Both the position numbers and the translations under genes were made by a program. DNA of 64,000 nt from Mycolicibacterium chubuense NBB4. Lineage in GTDB: Bacteria; Actinomycetota; Actinomycetes; Mycobacteriales; Mycobacteriaceae. Positions within the stretch are counted from its first letter, which is position 1; every line of letters starts with the position of its first letter. The notes under the pieces were generated by a model, which saw only the letters and a list, made by a program, of their open reading frames with translations, was not told where the DNA came from and searched no databases. Where the stretch lies: NCBI RefSeq assembly GCF_000266905.1, contig NC_018027.1:434001-498000 (forward strand), written 5' to 3'. This document shows positions 19,888 through 30,926 of the stretch, in pieces.

Positions 19888-22633
19888 CCGTGTTCCCGCC
19901 CATGTGCCGGCCGAGTTCAGCCCGCGACCGGATACCCAGTTTGCGATAGACGCGGGCGAGGTTCGCCTCGACGGTCTTGGGGCTGATGAACAAGGCGGCG
20001 GCCACTTCGCGGTTGGTCATGCCCGAGGCGGCGAGTTCGGCCACCCGCTGCTCGGAGGGAGTGAGCGTACCCGCCGAGTGGTGGCCGACGTTGGCTCGGC
20101 CCAGTTCGGTTCGGGCACGGTGGGCCCACAATGGCGTGCCGAAGTCCTCGAAGGCCTGCAGAGCCTGCCGCAGGCCGGTCGCGGCGGTGTGGTTGCGGCG
20201 ACGACGCCGCTCCAGTTGGCCGGCCAGTAGCTGAGTGCGAGCGCGTTCGAACGGCATGGGCAGGCGGCGATGTTCGATCAGCGCGCGGTCGGCGGCGTCG
20301 GCGGCGGCGTCGAGTTCTCCGCCGGCGGCCAGCAGCATGGCGCGGCCGCGCCCGGCGCTTGCCAGCATCCAGGGGCGATCCAGCCGTCGCCCATTGCGTT
20401 CCAGCATGTCGACGAGGGCTTCGGCGTCCGCGGCCCGTCCCACTGCGACGAAGCTCTCCACCGCGTCGGGCACGAACCACGCGGCGAAGATCTCCGCCGC
20501 CTCCGGATGCGCGCTGAGCCTGTCGACAAGTGGTTCCAGCGCCGTGAGCGCGGCGTGGTGACGGCCCAGCGACACCTCCAGGAAGCCCAGCGCCGCCATG
20601 GACCAGCCGGCCAGCAGCTCGGACCCACAGTCGCGGGTGGGTTCGATCGCCCGCTGCAGGTCGCGGCGGGCGCCGTCCTCGTGCCCGGCGTAGGCCGCGG
20701 TGAGGGCCCGAATGGTCAGCGCCGCCGACATCGGCAGTGGCCCATCGAGTTGCGACGCCAACTGCACCGCGTTCTCGGCGATGAGGGCAGCGTCCCCGAA
20801 CGCCGCACGCCAGATCGCGGTCAGGCCTTCGTGGTAGGCGATGAAGACCAGTGCACTTTCCTCGCCTCGCTCGATGGACCGCTGCCTGACGGTCAGGAGA
20901 GCGTCCTGCGCGGCGTCGAGCCGGCCGGTCCAGGCGTGTGCCAGCGCAGCATGAAGGCTGGGGCGGAACATCACCGGCGCCGGCGACTCGTGAGACTCCA
21001 ATTCTGTTGCCCGCCACAGGATTTCGTCGTCACAGCCGCTGCCCGACAATAAACCGACCACGATCTTCATGCCCAGGGCCTGACTCAGGATGTGTGGATC
21101 ATCGACGGCGCGTGCGTCCGCCGCCGCGTCGGAGATGTTCCGCACCGACGCGGCGAGATCCCCGATGTGGATCTGCACCCAAGCGAGAGAGACCAGGATC
21201 CGGGCACGCAGCGCGAGATCGTCCTCCGCCAGTTCGAGGGCTCGGCTCAGTTCGTCCGCGGCGGTCAGCAGACTGCCTTCGAGCTGGCTGATCACGGCGA
21301 GCAGACCGAATGCTTCGGCGCACACACCGCGCCCCGGATCCCGTGCCACGACCTCCTCGAGCAGTCGGCGGGCACGTGCGCTGTTGCCGCTGTCGAACAG
21401 GAAGCCCGCCAGCCTGATTCGTCGTTCGGGCGTGTCGCCACCCAGTTCGAGCGCGAAGTCCAGCAGCTCCGCGGCGGCGACGGGCGCACCTCGTTTGCCC
21501 GCCGACTCCGCCGCGGCGTCGAGCGCGTGCAGTGTGTCCCGGTCACCGGTCGTGGTCGCGAGGGCGAGATGTCGCGCCCGCAGTTCGGGTTCCTCGACGA
21601 TCGCTGCGAGCGACCGGTGCATCGCCCGGCGTTGCGCGGGGGCGGCGTCCGCGTACACACCCGCTGCGAGCACCGGATGGCCGAAGCGCAGGCGACGGCC
21701 CTCGTAACACACGATGCCCATGGCTTCGGCGTCGGCGAGCCGGTCCACGACACCGGTGGCGGTGCTGTCGGTCGCCCGCGCCACGATGTCGACCGTCGGC
21801 GCGCCTGCGCACGCCGCGGCCAGCAACGCGTCCCGGGCGTCGGCATTCACGCCGGCAAGGCGACGCCGCACCAGCTCGGCCAGTGATCTCGGCATGTGCA
21901 GACCCTCGTCGGTGGCCGCTCGAGCCAGCTCGAGCGCGTACAGCGGGTTTCCGCCGGAGATCTCGTTGATGTGCACCATCAACGGCCGAGGTAACGACCG
22001 CCCGAGGCGCCGCACGATGACGGCATGCAGCGCCCCCAGGCTCAGGGGGCCGACCGCGAGTCGGGAAGCGGCGTCGGGCCAGGGCATCCGGAGCCAGGAC
22101 ACGTCGGCCGCATCGGCGGCGTCTGAGCGCAAAGTCGCCAGCACGCCGACGGGCCCCGACAATCGCCTCGCGGCGAAGGCGATGACCGCGGCGCTGGACG
22201 GGTCGAGCCACTGCAGGTCGTCGATCGCGATCAGGACGCGACTCGATCCGGTCAACCGCTTGACGACCGACAGGAAAGCCGCCGCCACCGCCCGCGGGTC
22301 GGTCGGGCTGTCTTCGGGACCACCGAGCAGCGTGACGCGGTCGAGCGCGAGTCGTTGCGGCGCGGGCAGGTCGGCGAGCACGGCGGGTTCCACACCACTG
22401 AGCAGATCGGTGAGCGACGCATAGGCCAGGACGGACTCGGCGTGGGCGGTGCGGGTCCCCAGGACCCGGCATCCACTCTGACGCGCACGTTCGATCGCGA
22501 ACAGCCAGAGGGTGGTCTTGCCGATGCCCGCGTCGCCCTCGATCACCAAGCTGGTCGGCGCCGCAGCCGCGGCGTCGAGGAAGTCCACGATCTGCGCGGT
22601 CTCGGCCTCCCGGCCGACCACCTCGGTGGCCAT
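19853..22633 (-). CDS. LAL-type (large ATPase) LuxR-family transcriptional regulator
   Basis: 926 residues, the usual length of MalT-like LAL regulators. The N-terminus is an AAA/NACHT-like ATPase with Walker A GDAGIGKTT (residues 33-41) and Walker B LIAIDDLQWLD; the middle is helical repeat (TPR-like) sequence; the C-terminus is a LuxR HTH (LTPSEQRVAELAASGMTNREVAAALFISPKTVEANLARVYRKLG). Such proteins use an ATP-dependent switch to sense a ligand or partner. No partner gene is adjacent except the two secreted proteins that converge on it, so these are possible targets. Gene stops overlap by 35 nt. Confidence 0.93.
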   Translation of the reverse strand: MATEVVGREAETAQIVDFLDAAAAAPTSLVIEGDAGIGKTTLWLFAIERARQSGCRVLGTRTAHAESVLAYASLTDLLSGVEPAVLADLPAPQRLALDRVTLLGGPEDSPTDPRAVAAAFLSVVKRLTGSSRVLIAIDDLQWLDPSSAAVIAFAARRLSGPVGVLATLRSDAADAADVSWLRMPWPDAASRLAVGPLSLGALHAVIVRRLGRSLPRPLMVHINEISGGNPLYALELARAATDEGLHMPRSLAELVRRRLAGVNADARDALLAAACAGAPTVDIVARATDSTATGVVDRLADAEAMGIVCYEGRRLRFGHPVLAAGVYADAAPAQRRAMHRSLAAIVEEPELRARHLALATTTGDRDTLHALDAAAESAGKRGAPVAAAELLDFALELGGDTPERRIRLAGFLFDSGNSARARRLLEEVVARDPGRGVCAEAFGLLAVISQLEGSLLTAADELSRALELAEDDLALRARILVSLAWVQIHIGDLAASVRNISDAAADARAVDDPHILSQALGMKIVVGLLSGSGCDDEILWRATELESHESPAPVMFRPSLHAALAHAWTGRLDAAQDALLTVRQRSIERGEESALVFIAYHEGLTAIWRAAFGDAALIAENAVQLASQLDGPLPMSAALTIRALTAAYAGHEDGARRDLQRAIEPTRDCGSELLAGWSMAALGFLEVSLGRHHAALTALEPLVDRLSAHPEAAEIFAAWFVPDAVESFVAVGRAADAEALVDMLERNGRRLDRPWMLASAGRGRAMLLAAGGELDAAADAADRALIEHRRLPMPFERARTQLLAGQLERRRRRNHTAATGLRQALQAFEDFGTPLWAHRARTELGRANVGHHSAGTLTPSEQRVAELAASGMTNREVAAALFISPKTVEANLARVYRKLGIRSRAELGRHMGGNTVNPRSQGRDSW

Positions 22634-22721
22634 GCCCGATCATCGCAGCGATCTGCCGGCAACCGACGATGATTACGTCGAACTCGAATCCTTGATTGCG
22701 GTAGCACCGGACGCACGCCGG

Positions 22722-23522
22722 CTAGCTGCTCGGGGCCTGGCAGATCTTCCACTGGTCGTCGCGGTACTGCAGGTCGAAGCTGCGCGTCGAGCGCGTCTGC
22801 GGCGCGTACGCCAGGAACGAGGTGACGTTGGCCTCCGCGTGCTCGCCGTTGACCACCACCTCGTCGATGCTGGCGACCACCGGATACTGCTTGGCCGCGG
22901 CGACCCTCTCGTGCGTGGCCGCCCACACCTCGTCGTCATAGGCGACGTAACTGTCGCGGGTGCTGCCGCAGGTGATGCTGCGCAGCGTCGCGAGGTCGCC
23001 GTTCTGCACCGCGACGTCGAAGTCCCCGATCGTGGAGCGGACCCTGTCCTCCTGCGAGGCCGCCGGCGACGAATTGCGGCTCAACAGGATGGTGCCGAGA
23101 ATCGCGACGGCGGCGAGCGCGGCGATGACGAGGACGATCGCCACCACCCAGCCCCACTTGCGCCTCTTACTCGACGGCTTCGGCGCCTCGCCGCGCGGCG
23201 GGATCATCTGCGGGGCCGCGGCCTTCTGTGCGGCGAAGGCCTCGGTGGCAGGCTCGATCGGCCGGTTGATGATCTGCGTCGAACCGGCGTCGAATCCCGA
23301 CGGCGCGGTGAACCGCCGCTCGCCGGGCGGCACCGCCGCGCCGCCGATGTCGTCGCCCTGCGGTTCGGCGGGCGCGAAGACCTCGGTGGCGGGCTCGTGT
23401 TCGGGATCGGGGTTGGGCAGCACCTCGGTGTGGGCGTCCGCGTCGACCGGCTCGGGCTTCTCGCCGGCGGCGATCTCGTCGGTGGTCTCCTCCGGTCGGT
23501 CAGGCCCTGTGGGGTTCGACAT
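22722..23522 (-). CDS. Rv0361-like single-pass membrane protein
   Basis: 266 residues: a long acidic, Pro-rich disordered cytoplasmic N-terminus (1-115), a basic stretch (SSKRRKWGW), one membrane helix (about 121-145) and an external domain of ~120 residues with two Cys (SITCGSTRD, WKICQAPSS). The external part resembles the cystatin/NTF2-like DUF4878 type and shares its ending with the 37561-38007 protein. Equivalent to M. tuberculosis Rv0361, of unknown function. AGGGAGG lies upstream of ATG 23522. It diverges from the DUF3151 gene. Confidence 0.82.
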   Translation of the reverse strand: MSNPTGPDRPEETTDEIAAGEKPEPVDADAHTEVLPNPDPEHEPATEVFAPAEPQGDDIGGAAVPPGERRFTAPSGFDAGSTQIINRPIEPATEAFAAQKAAAPQMIPPRGEAPKPSSKRRKWGWVVAIVLVIAALAAVAILGTILLSRNSSPAASQEDRVRSTIGDFDVAVQNGDLATLRSITCGSTRDSYVAYDDEVWAATHERVAAAKQYPVVASIDEVVVNGEHAEANVTSFLAYAPQTRSTRSFDLQYRDDQWKICQAPSS

Positions 23523-23624
23523 CCCTGCTGAAATCCTCCCTGGTCCTGCCGTGCAGACGTTACGGCCGAAGCTTAGCCATCCGCGGTGTCAAACGCTCAG
23601 AGGCCGCACGGCACAATGGGTCAC

Positions 23625-24041
23625 ATGACGCGGATGGGTGATCTTCTCGGACCGGAACCAGTGTTGCTGCCAGGTGATCCGGCCGCCGAATCCGAGCTCG
23701 AGGCAGAGGAGAACCCTGCCATCGTCGCGGCGGCGCACCCCTCCGCGTCGGTCGCGTGGGCCGCGCTGGCCGAGGATGCGCTCGCCGACGACAAGGCCGT
23801 CACCGCCTATGCCTACGCCCGCACGGGCTACCACCGCGGGCTCGATCAGCTGCGCCGCAACGGGTGGAAGGGCTTCGGCCCGGTCCCGGTCGCGCATGCA
23901 CCCAACCGCGGTTTCCTGCGCTGCGTCGCGGCGCTGGCCCGGGCCGCCGACTCGATCGGCGAGCTCGACGAATACCAGCGTTGCCTCGATCTGCTCGACG
24001 ACTGCGACCCAGCCGCGCGCTCCGCGCTCGGCCTGTCCTGA
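23625..24041 (+). CDS. DUF3151 protein
   Basis: 138 residues, soluble, starting MTRMGDLLGPEPVLLPGDP and containing the two-helix repeats AVTAYAYARTGYHRGLDQLRRNGWKG and RGFLRCVAALARAADSIGE typical of DUF3151 (actinobacterial, Rv0360c-like). The fold suggests TPR-like helical hairpins. Function unknown. ATG 23625 is preferred (CACAAT, 7 nt, ATG); ATG 23634 is a close alternative. It ends directly against the convergent FUSC gene. Confidence 0.88.
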   Translation: MTRMGDLLGPEPVLLPGDPAAESELEAEENPAIVAAAHPSASVAWAALAEDALADDKAVTAYAYARTGYHRGLDQLRRNGWKGFGPVPVAHAPNRGFLRCVAALARAADSIGELDEYQRCLDLLDDCDPAARSALGLS

Positions 24042-25661
24042 TCATCGGCGCCGTGGCGCCGCGTCGACGGCCCACAGGGCGGCGATCGTCCGATACGACC
24101 GCTGCTCGGCGGCCATGACCTCGGGCAGCAGTTGCGCCGCCGACGCGCGCTGGTCGCGCTGTCCGTGCCGGGCGGCCTCGTAGGCGTCGAGCAGGTCGAG
24201 CGTGGCGCGCTGCAGGTCGCGCCGGGCGGTGCGGGCGGCCAGGCTGGTCGCCTCCCGCCGGTCGAGGTGATCCGCCGCGGCGTCGGCGGCGCTGTGAGTC
24301 CGCGCCAGTGCGTCGACGAGGCGGTCGGCCTCCTGGCGGTCGGCCAGCAGCAGGTACACGGCCAGCCCGACCGCGCACCCGATCAGCGTGTCGACGCCCC
24401 GCGCCAGCAGCAGGTGGCCCGCCTCGGCGGCCGACAGGTCCCGCGTTCCGGACGCGATGGTCAGCGCGGTCGCGGTGATGAACATCGACGCCAGCGTGTA
24501 GTTGCGGGTCACGAGCATCTCGATGGCGAACTGCAGCAGTGCCAGCACGAGCGCGAGCAACACGCCCCTCGGGTGCACGACGATGATGACGGCGGCCAGG
24601 CCGAGACCGATCCAGGTGCCGAGCAGCCGCTCGGCCCCGCGGCGCAGCGTCCCGCTCAGGTGGGTGCCCTGGTGCAGCACGAGCACCGCGGTCGCCATCG
24701 CCCAGTAGGCCCGGTCGACGCCGAGCGCCACGGCGGCCGCACCGGCCAGCGGTACTCCGATCGCGACCCGCACCATCACCCGTCGCGTGTGCGAGCCCGG
24801 CAGCAGCGCCTGCCGCAGCAGGCTGCTGGTCGGCGGACGCGTGGGCGGGAGCCGGTCGGCGTCGCGGGCCGCCACCGATTCCGGCGCCACGTCGAGGGCG
24901 CCCAGTCGGCGGACCAGTTCGGCGGAACCCGGCTCGGGAGGGACACCCGCCGCCGCGGCGGCCATCGCGTCGGCGAACACGACGTGGACCGCATGGTTGG
25001 CGGCGTGCAGGCGGTGCAACACGCTGCGCGGCGGCGCGGCCACCGGCTGCTGGTGCACCAGCGTCTTCCACGCCGCGTGCAGCGCGACGGCGGCCCGTCG
25101 CCGAGCGTCATCCTGCGCCGACGTGCCGATCGCCTCGATGAACCCGGCCACCGCGGTCGCCGCGGTGGTCACCGCCGCCCGCTCTGGACGCCGGAATCCG
25201 GTGGTCGCGCCGAGCATCTGGAGTGTCCACGCCACCGCGCCACCGGCGAGCACCAGCAGCGCGATCTGCCACGGCAGCAGGTGTGACGCCGACACCCCGA
25301 TGCCGGCCGCGCAGGCGACGACGAACACGTACGCCCCGGGCGGCCCGACGGCCAGCGCGTTGCACAGCCACACCGCGGTCACGGCGACCGCGGACACGGT
25401 CAGCACGCCCAGCCACGCGATCGCCGACGCCCACGCGCCCAGCGCGACCGCGCCGGCCAGTGCCGCGGCGACCACCGCCAGCTGCAGGCCGCGGCTGAGG
25501 TACGGGCGCCCGATGCCGTAGCGGGAGGTGAACGCGCCGAGCGTCGCGATCAGCCCGGCGCCGGGATTACCCGCCGCCCCGCCGACCAGTACCGGTATCG
25601 CCGAGCTCACCGCCGCGCGCAGCGCGACGGGAACCCGCGCTACCAGTTGTTGTTCTCGCAC
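24042..25661 (-). CDS. FUSC-family inner-membrane transporter
   Basis: 539 residues with two membrane blocks of about six helices (roughly 15-140 and 325-440) separated and followed by soluble helical domains rich in Arg/Ala. This two-block plan, with the DRAYWAMATAVLVLHQGTHLSGTLRRGAERLLGTWIG stretch opening the second block, marks the fusaric-acid-resistance (FUSC/YccS) family of exporters. Substrate unknown. GTG 25661 lies inside the end of the upstream CDF gene (22-nt overlap), so the cation transporter and this protein are translationally coupled. Confidence 0.88.
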   Translation of the reverse strand: MREQQLVARVPVALRAAVSSAIPVLVGGAAGNPGAGLIATLGAFTSRYGIGRPYLSRGLQLAVVAAALAGAVALGAWASAIAWLGVLTVSAVAVTAVWLCNALAVGPPGAYVFVVACAAGIGVSASHLLPWQIALLVLAGGAVAWTLQMLGATTGFRRPERAAVTTAATAVAGFIEAIGTSAQDDARRRAAVALHAAWKTLVHQQPVAAPPRSVLHRLHAANHAVHVVFADAMAAAAAGVPPEPGSAELVRRLGALDVAPESVAARDADRLPPTRPPTSSLLRQALLPGSHTRRVMVRVAIGVPLAGAAAVALGVDRAYWAMATAVLVLHQGTHLSGTLRRGAERLLGTWIGLGLAAVIIVVHPRGVLLALVLALLQFAIEMLVTRNYTLASMFITATALTIASGTRDLSAAEAGHLLLARGVDTLIGCAVGLAVYLLLADRQEADRLVDALARTHSAADAAADHLDRREATSLAARTARRDLQRATLDLLDAYEAARHGQRDQRASAAQLLPEVMAAEQRSYRTIAALWAVDAAPRRR

Positions 25662-26536
25662 TCGCAGTCGGCGGCAGCGTCGGGCGGCTCGACCTGAACG
25701 GTGGAATGGTCGAGGCCGCGGGCCGTCAGCACCTCGCGGGCGTCGTCGAGCACCGACGCGGAGTCACGCTTGCTGGTCAGGTGCGCGGTCACCATGTCCT
25801 TGCCCGGCACGAGCGTCCAGACGTGCAGGTCGTGCACCTCGGTGACGCCTTCGACCGCGCCCAGGGCGGTGCGCAGTTCTTCGACGTCGATGTGGCTGGG
25901 TGACGTCTCGGACAGAATCCGCAGCGCGGCGCGGGCCAGCGAGATGGCGCGGGGCAGCACCCACAGGGCGACGAACACGGCGACGACGACGTCGGCGTAC
26001 GGCCACCCGGTGGTGACGGTGACTATGCCGGCGATCAGGACGCCGATGCTGCCGACCGTGTCCGCGACGACCTCCATGTAGGCGCCCTTGACCGCGAGGC
26101 TCTTCGCGGAGTGCGACCGCAGCAGCAGCACGACGATGCCGTTGGCGAGCAGGCCGGCGGTGGCGACGACGATCATCGGGACGCCGGGGATGTCCGGCGC
26201 GTCGCCGAGTCGTTCGATCGCCTCGAACAGGATGAAGGCCGCCATCGCGAGCAGCAGGACCGCGTTGGCGACGGCCGTGAACACCTCGGCGCGGTGCCAG
26301 CCGTAGGTCCGTGACGGGGACGCGCTCCCGCGTTTCGCGAGCAGCACCGCGGTCAGCCCCATGAACATGGCGACCAGGTCGGTGAGCATGTGGCCGGCAT
26401 CGGCCAGCAGCGCGATCGAGTTGATGGCCAGCGCTGTCGTCAGCTCGACGACGAAGAAGATCGTCAGGACGCCGGCCGCCATGACCATGCGCGACGCCCG
26501 GGCATCGGCATGACCGTGGTCGTGTCCTGCACCCAT
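25640..26536 (-). CDS. Cation diffusion facilitator (zinc/cadmium/cobalt-type efflux)
   Basis: 298 residues: His-rich N-terminus (GAGHDHGHADA), six membrane helices, and a cytoplasmic C-terminal domain. Helix II carries SIALLADAGHMLTDL and helix V AYMEVVADTVGSIGVL, giving the paired His/Asp metal site of Zn/Cd-type CDF exporters. The tail ends CECENNNW, two Cys that may also bind metal. It exports divalent metal in exchange for protons. A palindromic site 9 nt before ATG 26536 would allow metal-responsive repression. It is followed by FUSC with overlap and preceded by an M50 protease gene. Confidence 0.93.
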   Translation of the reverse strand: MGAGHDHGHADARASRMVMAAGVLTIFFVVELTTALAINSIALLADAGHMLTDLVAMFMGLTAVLLAKRGSASPSRTYGWHRAEVFTAVANAVLLLAMAAFILFEAIERLGDAPDIPGVPMIVVATAGLLANGIVVLLLRSHSAKSLAVKGAYMEVVADTVGSIGVLIAGIVTVTTGWPYADVVVAVFVALWVLPRAISLARAALRILSETSPSHIDVEELRTALGAVEGVTEVHDLHVWTLVPGKDMVTAHLTSKRDSASVLDDAREVLTARGLDHSTVQVEPPDAAADCECENNNW

Positions 26537-26544
26537 GCGCTGGA

Positions 26545-26568
26545 ATATATGCGCAAAGTCGCATATAT
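26545..26568. promoter_or_regulatory. 9-bp palindrome upstream of the CDF gene, ArsR/SmtB-type operator candidate
   Basis: ATATATGCG (26545-26553), 6 nt, CGCATATAT (26560-26568), perfect arms. It fills most of the 40-nt gap between the M50 gene stop and the CDF start. AT-rich palindromes of this sort are used by ArsR/SmtB metal sensors in mycobacteria. No such regulator gene is nearby, so it would act in trans. Confidence 0.7.
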
Positions 26569-26576
26569 GGCAAGCG

Positions 26577-27356
26577 TTACATCCAGGCCGACCAGAACCG
26601 GGTCAGCCGGCTGCCCGCCGCCCACAGCGCGCTGGGCACCCCGGACATGTCGAACAGCGTCGAGACCGCACTGAAGAACGCCTGGTTGAGCGGTGGGGTC
26701 AGGAGGAGGACCAGCAGGATCAGGAAGCCCCACTGCTTCGCCGGCTGCACCGCGCGCTGGGTCTCGGGGCTCAGATGGGGTTCCAGCGCGCCGTACCCGT
26801 CGAGACCCGGGATGGGCAGGATGTTCAGCAGGAACGCGGTCACCTGCAGGAAGCCCAGGAACGCCACACCGGCCCAGAACACCGCGTGCGCGGGGTCGTA
26901 CAGCAGGCGGGTCAGCACGAGCAACGCGATCGCGAACACCAGGTTCACGGCGGGGCCGGCGAGATTGACCACGGTTTTCTGCCGTCGGGTCATGTACGCG
27001 GTCTGGACGTACACCGCCCCGCCCGGCAGCCCGATCCCGCCGAGCGCGATGAAGAGCACCGGCAAGCCCAGCGACAGCAGGGGATGCGAGTACTTCAGCG
27101 GATTGAGCGTCAGATAGCCCCGGACCGCGACATCACGGTCGCCGTACCGCCAGGCGGTGAACGCATGTCCGAACTCGTGCAGGCACAGCGACACCAGCCA
27201 CCCGAACACGACGAACACGAACACGCCGACGCGGGCCATCGGTTCCACCCGCGCGGCCGACAGCCACGCCAGCACCCCGCCCACGGCGGTCACCGCGACG
27301 AGGGCCAGGAAGATCGGGCTGGGCCGGACCGACTGGTGCAGCGGGCGGATGCTCAC
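26577..27356 (-). CDS. Site-2 protease family (M50) membrane metalloprotease
   Basis: 259 residues with about six membrane segments. The zinc motif is LCLHEFGHAF (H60-E61-x2-H64) in the second helix and the third ligand motif is LPIPGLDGYGAL near residue 185, together typical of M50B (SpoIVFB/Rip-like) intramembrane proteases. It is the Rv0359-type protein. Targets are unknown. GTG 27356 gives MSIRPLHQSVRPSP; the start is near the divergent-free end of the Rv0358-like gene (10 nt gap), so these two are in one unit. Confidence 0.9.
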   Translation of the reverse strand: MSIRPLHQSVRPSPIFLALVAVTAVGGVLAWLSAARVEPMARVGVFVFVVFGWLVSLCLHEFGHAFTAWRYGDRDVAVRGYLTLNPLKYSHPLLSLGLPVLFIALGGIGLPGGAVYVQTAYMTRRQKTVVNLAGPAVNLVFAIALLVLTRLLYDPAHAVFWAGVAFLGFLQVTAFLLNILPIPGLDGYGALEPHLSPETQRAVQPAKQWGFLILLVLLLTPPLNQAFFSAVSTLFDMSGVPSALWAAGSRLTRFWSAWM

Positions 27357-27366
27357 CTCACCGACG

Positions 27367-30037
<2,671 letters not shown>

Positions 30038-30091
30038 AAGGGGAGCGACGACTCCGCCCCGGCGCACGCGGCGGCGTGCCACGATGATGCG

Positions 30092-30775
30092 GTGACGCAT
30101 CCGGTGGATCGGCAGTTGCGCCGTCTGACCACACCTCGTGCCGCGGCGCTCGCGGGCGTGTTGTTCGCGCTGTTGTTCGGCACCGCACTGGTGCTGCTGC
30201 GGACGTCGCTGCCCGCGGGCTCGCCGCTCGGTGCGGAGTGGGTGGAGGGCTCGGAGGAGCGGGTGCGGCTGGCGGTGGTTCTGATGCCGTTCGCCGGCAT
30301 CGCGTTCCTGTGGTTCATCGGCGTCGTGCGCGACGGGCTGGGCGAGCTGGAGGACAAGTTCTTCGCGACGGTGTTCCTCGGCAGCGGCTTGCTGTTTCTG
30401 GCCATGGTCTTCGCGTCGACCGCGGTCGGCGCCGGGCTGATCGCCAGCAAGCAGTTCGTCGCACAGGCCGCTTCGCGTACGGAGGTCACCGCGTTCGGCC
30501 AGGCGCTCCTGGTCGCCCTGTCCAACACCTACGCGCTGCGGATGGCCGCCGTGTTCATGATCTCGCTGGGCACGATCTGGTGGCGCACCCGGCTGATGCC
30601 CGGCTGGCTGGTGGCCGTCACTTATGTTGTCGCGCTGGCCGTTCTCGTGGGCAGCGACCTGAGTCGGTGGACGACGGTGGCGTTCCCGGTCTGGGTGCTC
30701 GTCGTCAGCGCGCTGCTGTTGGTGCGCGAGGTCAATCCTCGCGAATACTCAACGCCGACGACGGACACAGCTTGA
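30092..30775 (+). CDS. Multi-pass membrane protein, unknown function
   Basis: 227 residues with about five or six hydrophobic helices (AALAGVLFALLFGTALVLL, LAVVLMPFAGIAFLWFIGV, FFATVFLGSGLLFLAMVFA, MAAVFMISLGTIWW, WLVAVTYVVALAVLV, VAFPVWVLVVSALLLV). No catalytic motif seen. GTG 30092 has CACGAT 6 nt upstream. Its last 44 nt are antisense to the ferredoxin gene. Probably a small uncharacterised actinobacterial membrane family. Confidence 0.75.
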   Translation: MTHPVDRQLRRLTTPRAAALAGVLFALLFGTALVLLRTSLPAGSPLGAEWVEGSEERVRLAVVLMPFAGIAFLWFIGVVRDGLGELEDKFFATVFLGSGLLFLAMVFASTAVGAGLIASKQFVAQAASRTEVTAFGQALLVALSNTYALRMAAVFMISLGTIWWRTRLMPGWLVAVTYVVALAVLVGSDLSRWTTVAFPVWVLVVSALLLVREVNPREYSTPTTDTA

Positions 30776-30926
30776 CCGCTTCGCGCGCGTGCTCGGCCGC
30801 CTCGCCGGTGACGTCCTCGTCGAGGATCACCACGATTCCCTCGTCGTCCTGATCGAAGACCTCGCTGGCGACCATCACGCAATTGCCGGCCTGGATGCAC
30901 AACTCGCGATCTGCAGAGACTTTCAC
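30732..30926 (-). CDS. [3Fe-4S] ferredoxin, P450 electron donor
   Basis: 64 residues: C10-IQAGN-C16 and C54-P are the three cluster ligands, with Ala13 in place of the fourth Cys, the pattern of single-cluster [3Fe-4S] ferredoxins that serve bacterial cytochromes P450. ATG 30926 overlaps the P450 stop by ATGA, so it is made with the P450 and surely supplies it with electrons. The 3' end overlaps the convergent membrane-protein gene. Confidence 0.95.
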   Translation of the reverse strand: MKVSADRELCIQAGNCVMVASEVFDQDDEGIVVILDEDVTGEAAEHAREAVKLCPSSALSIRED

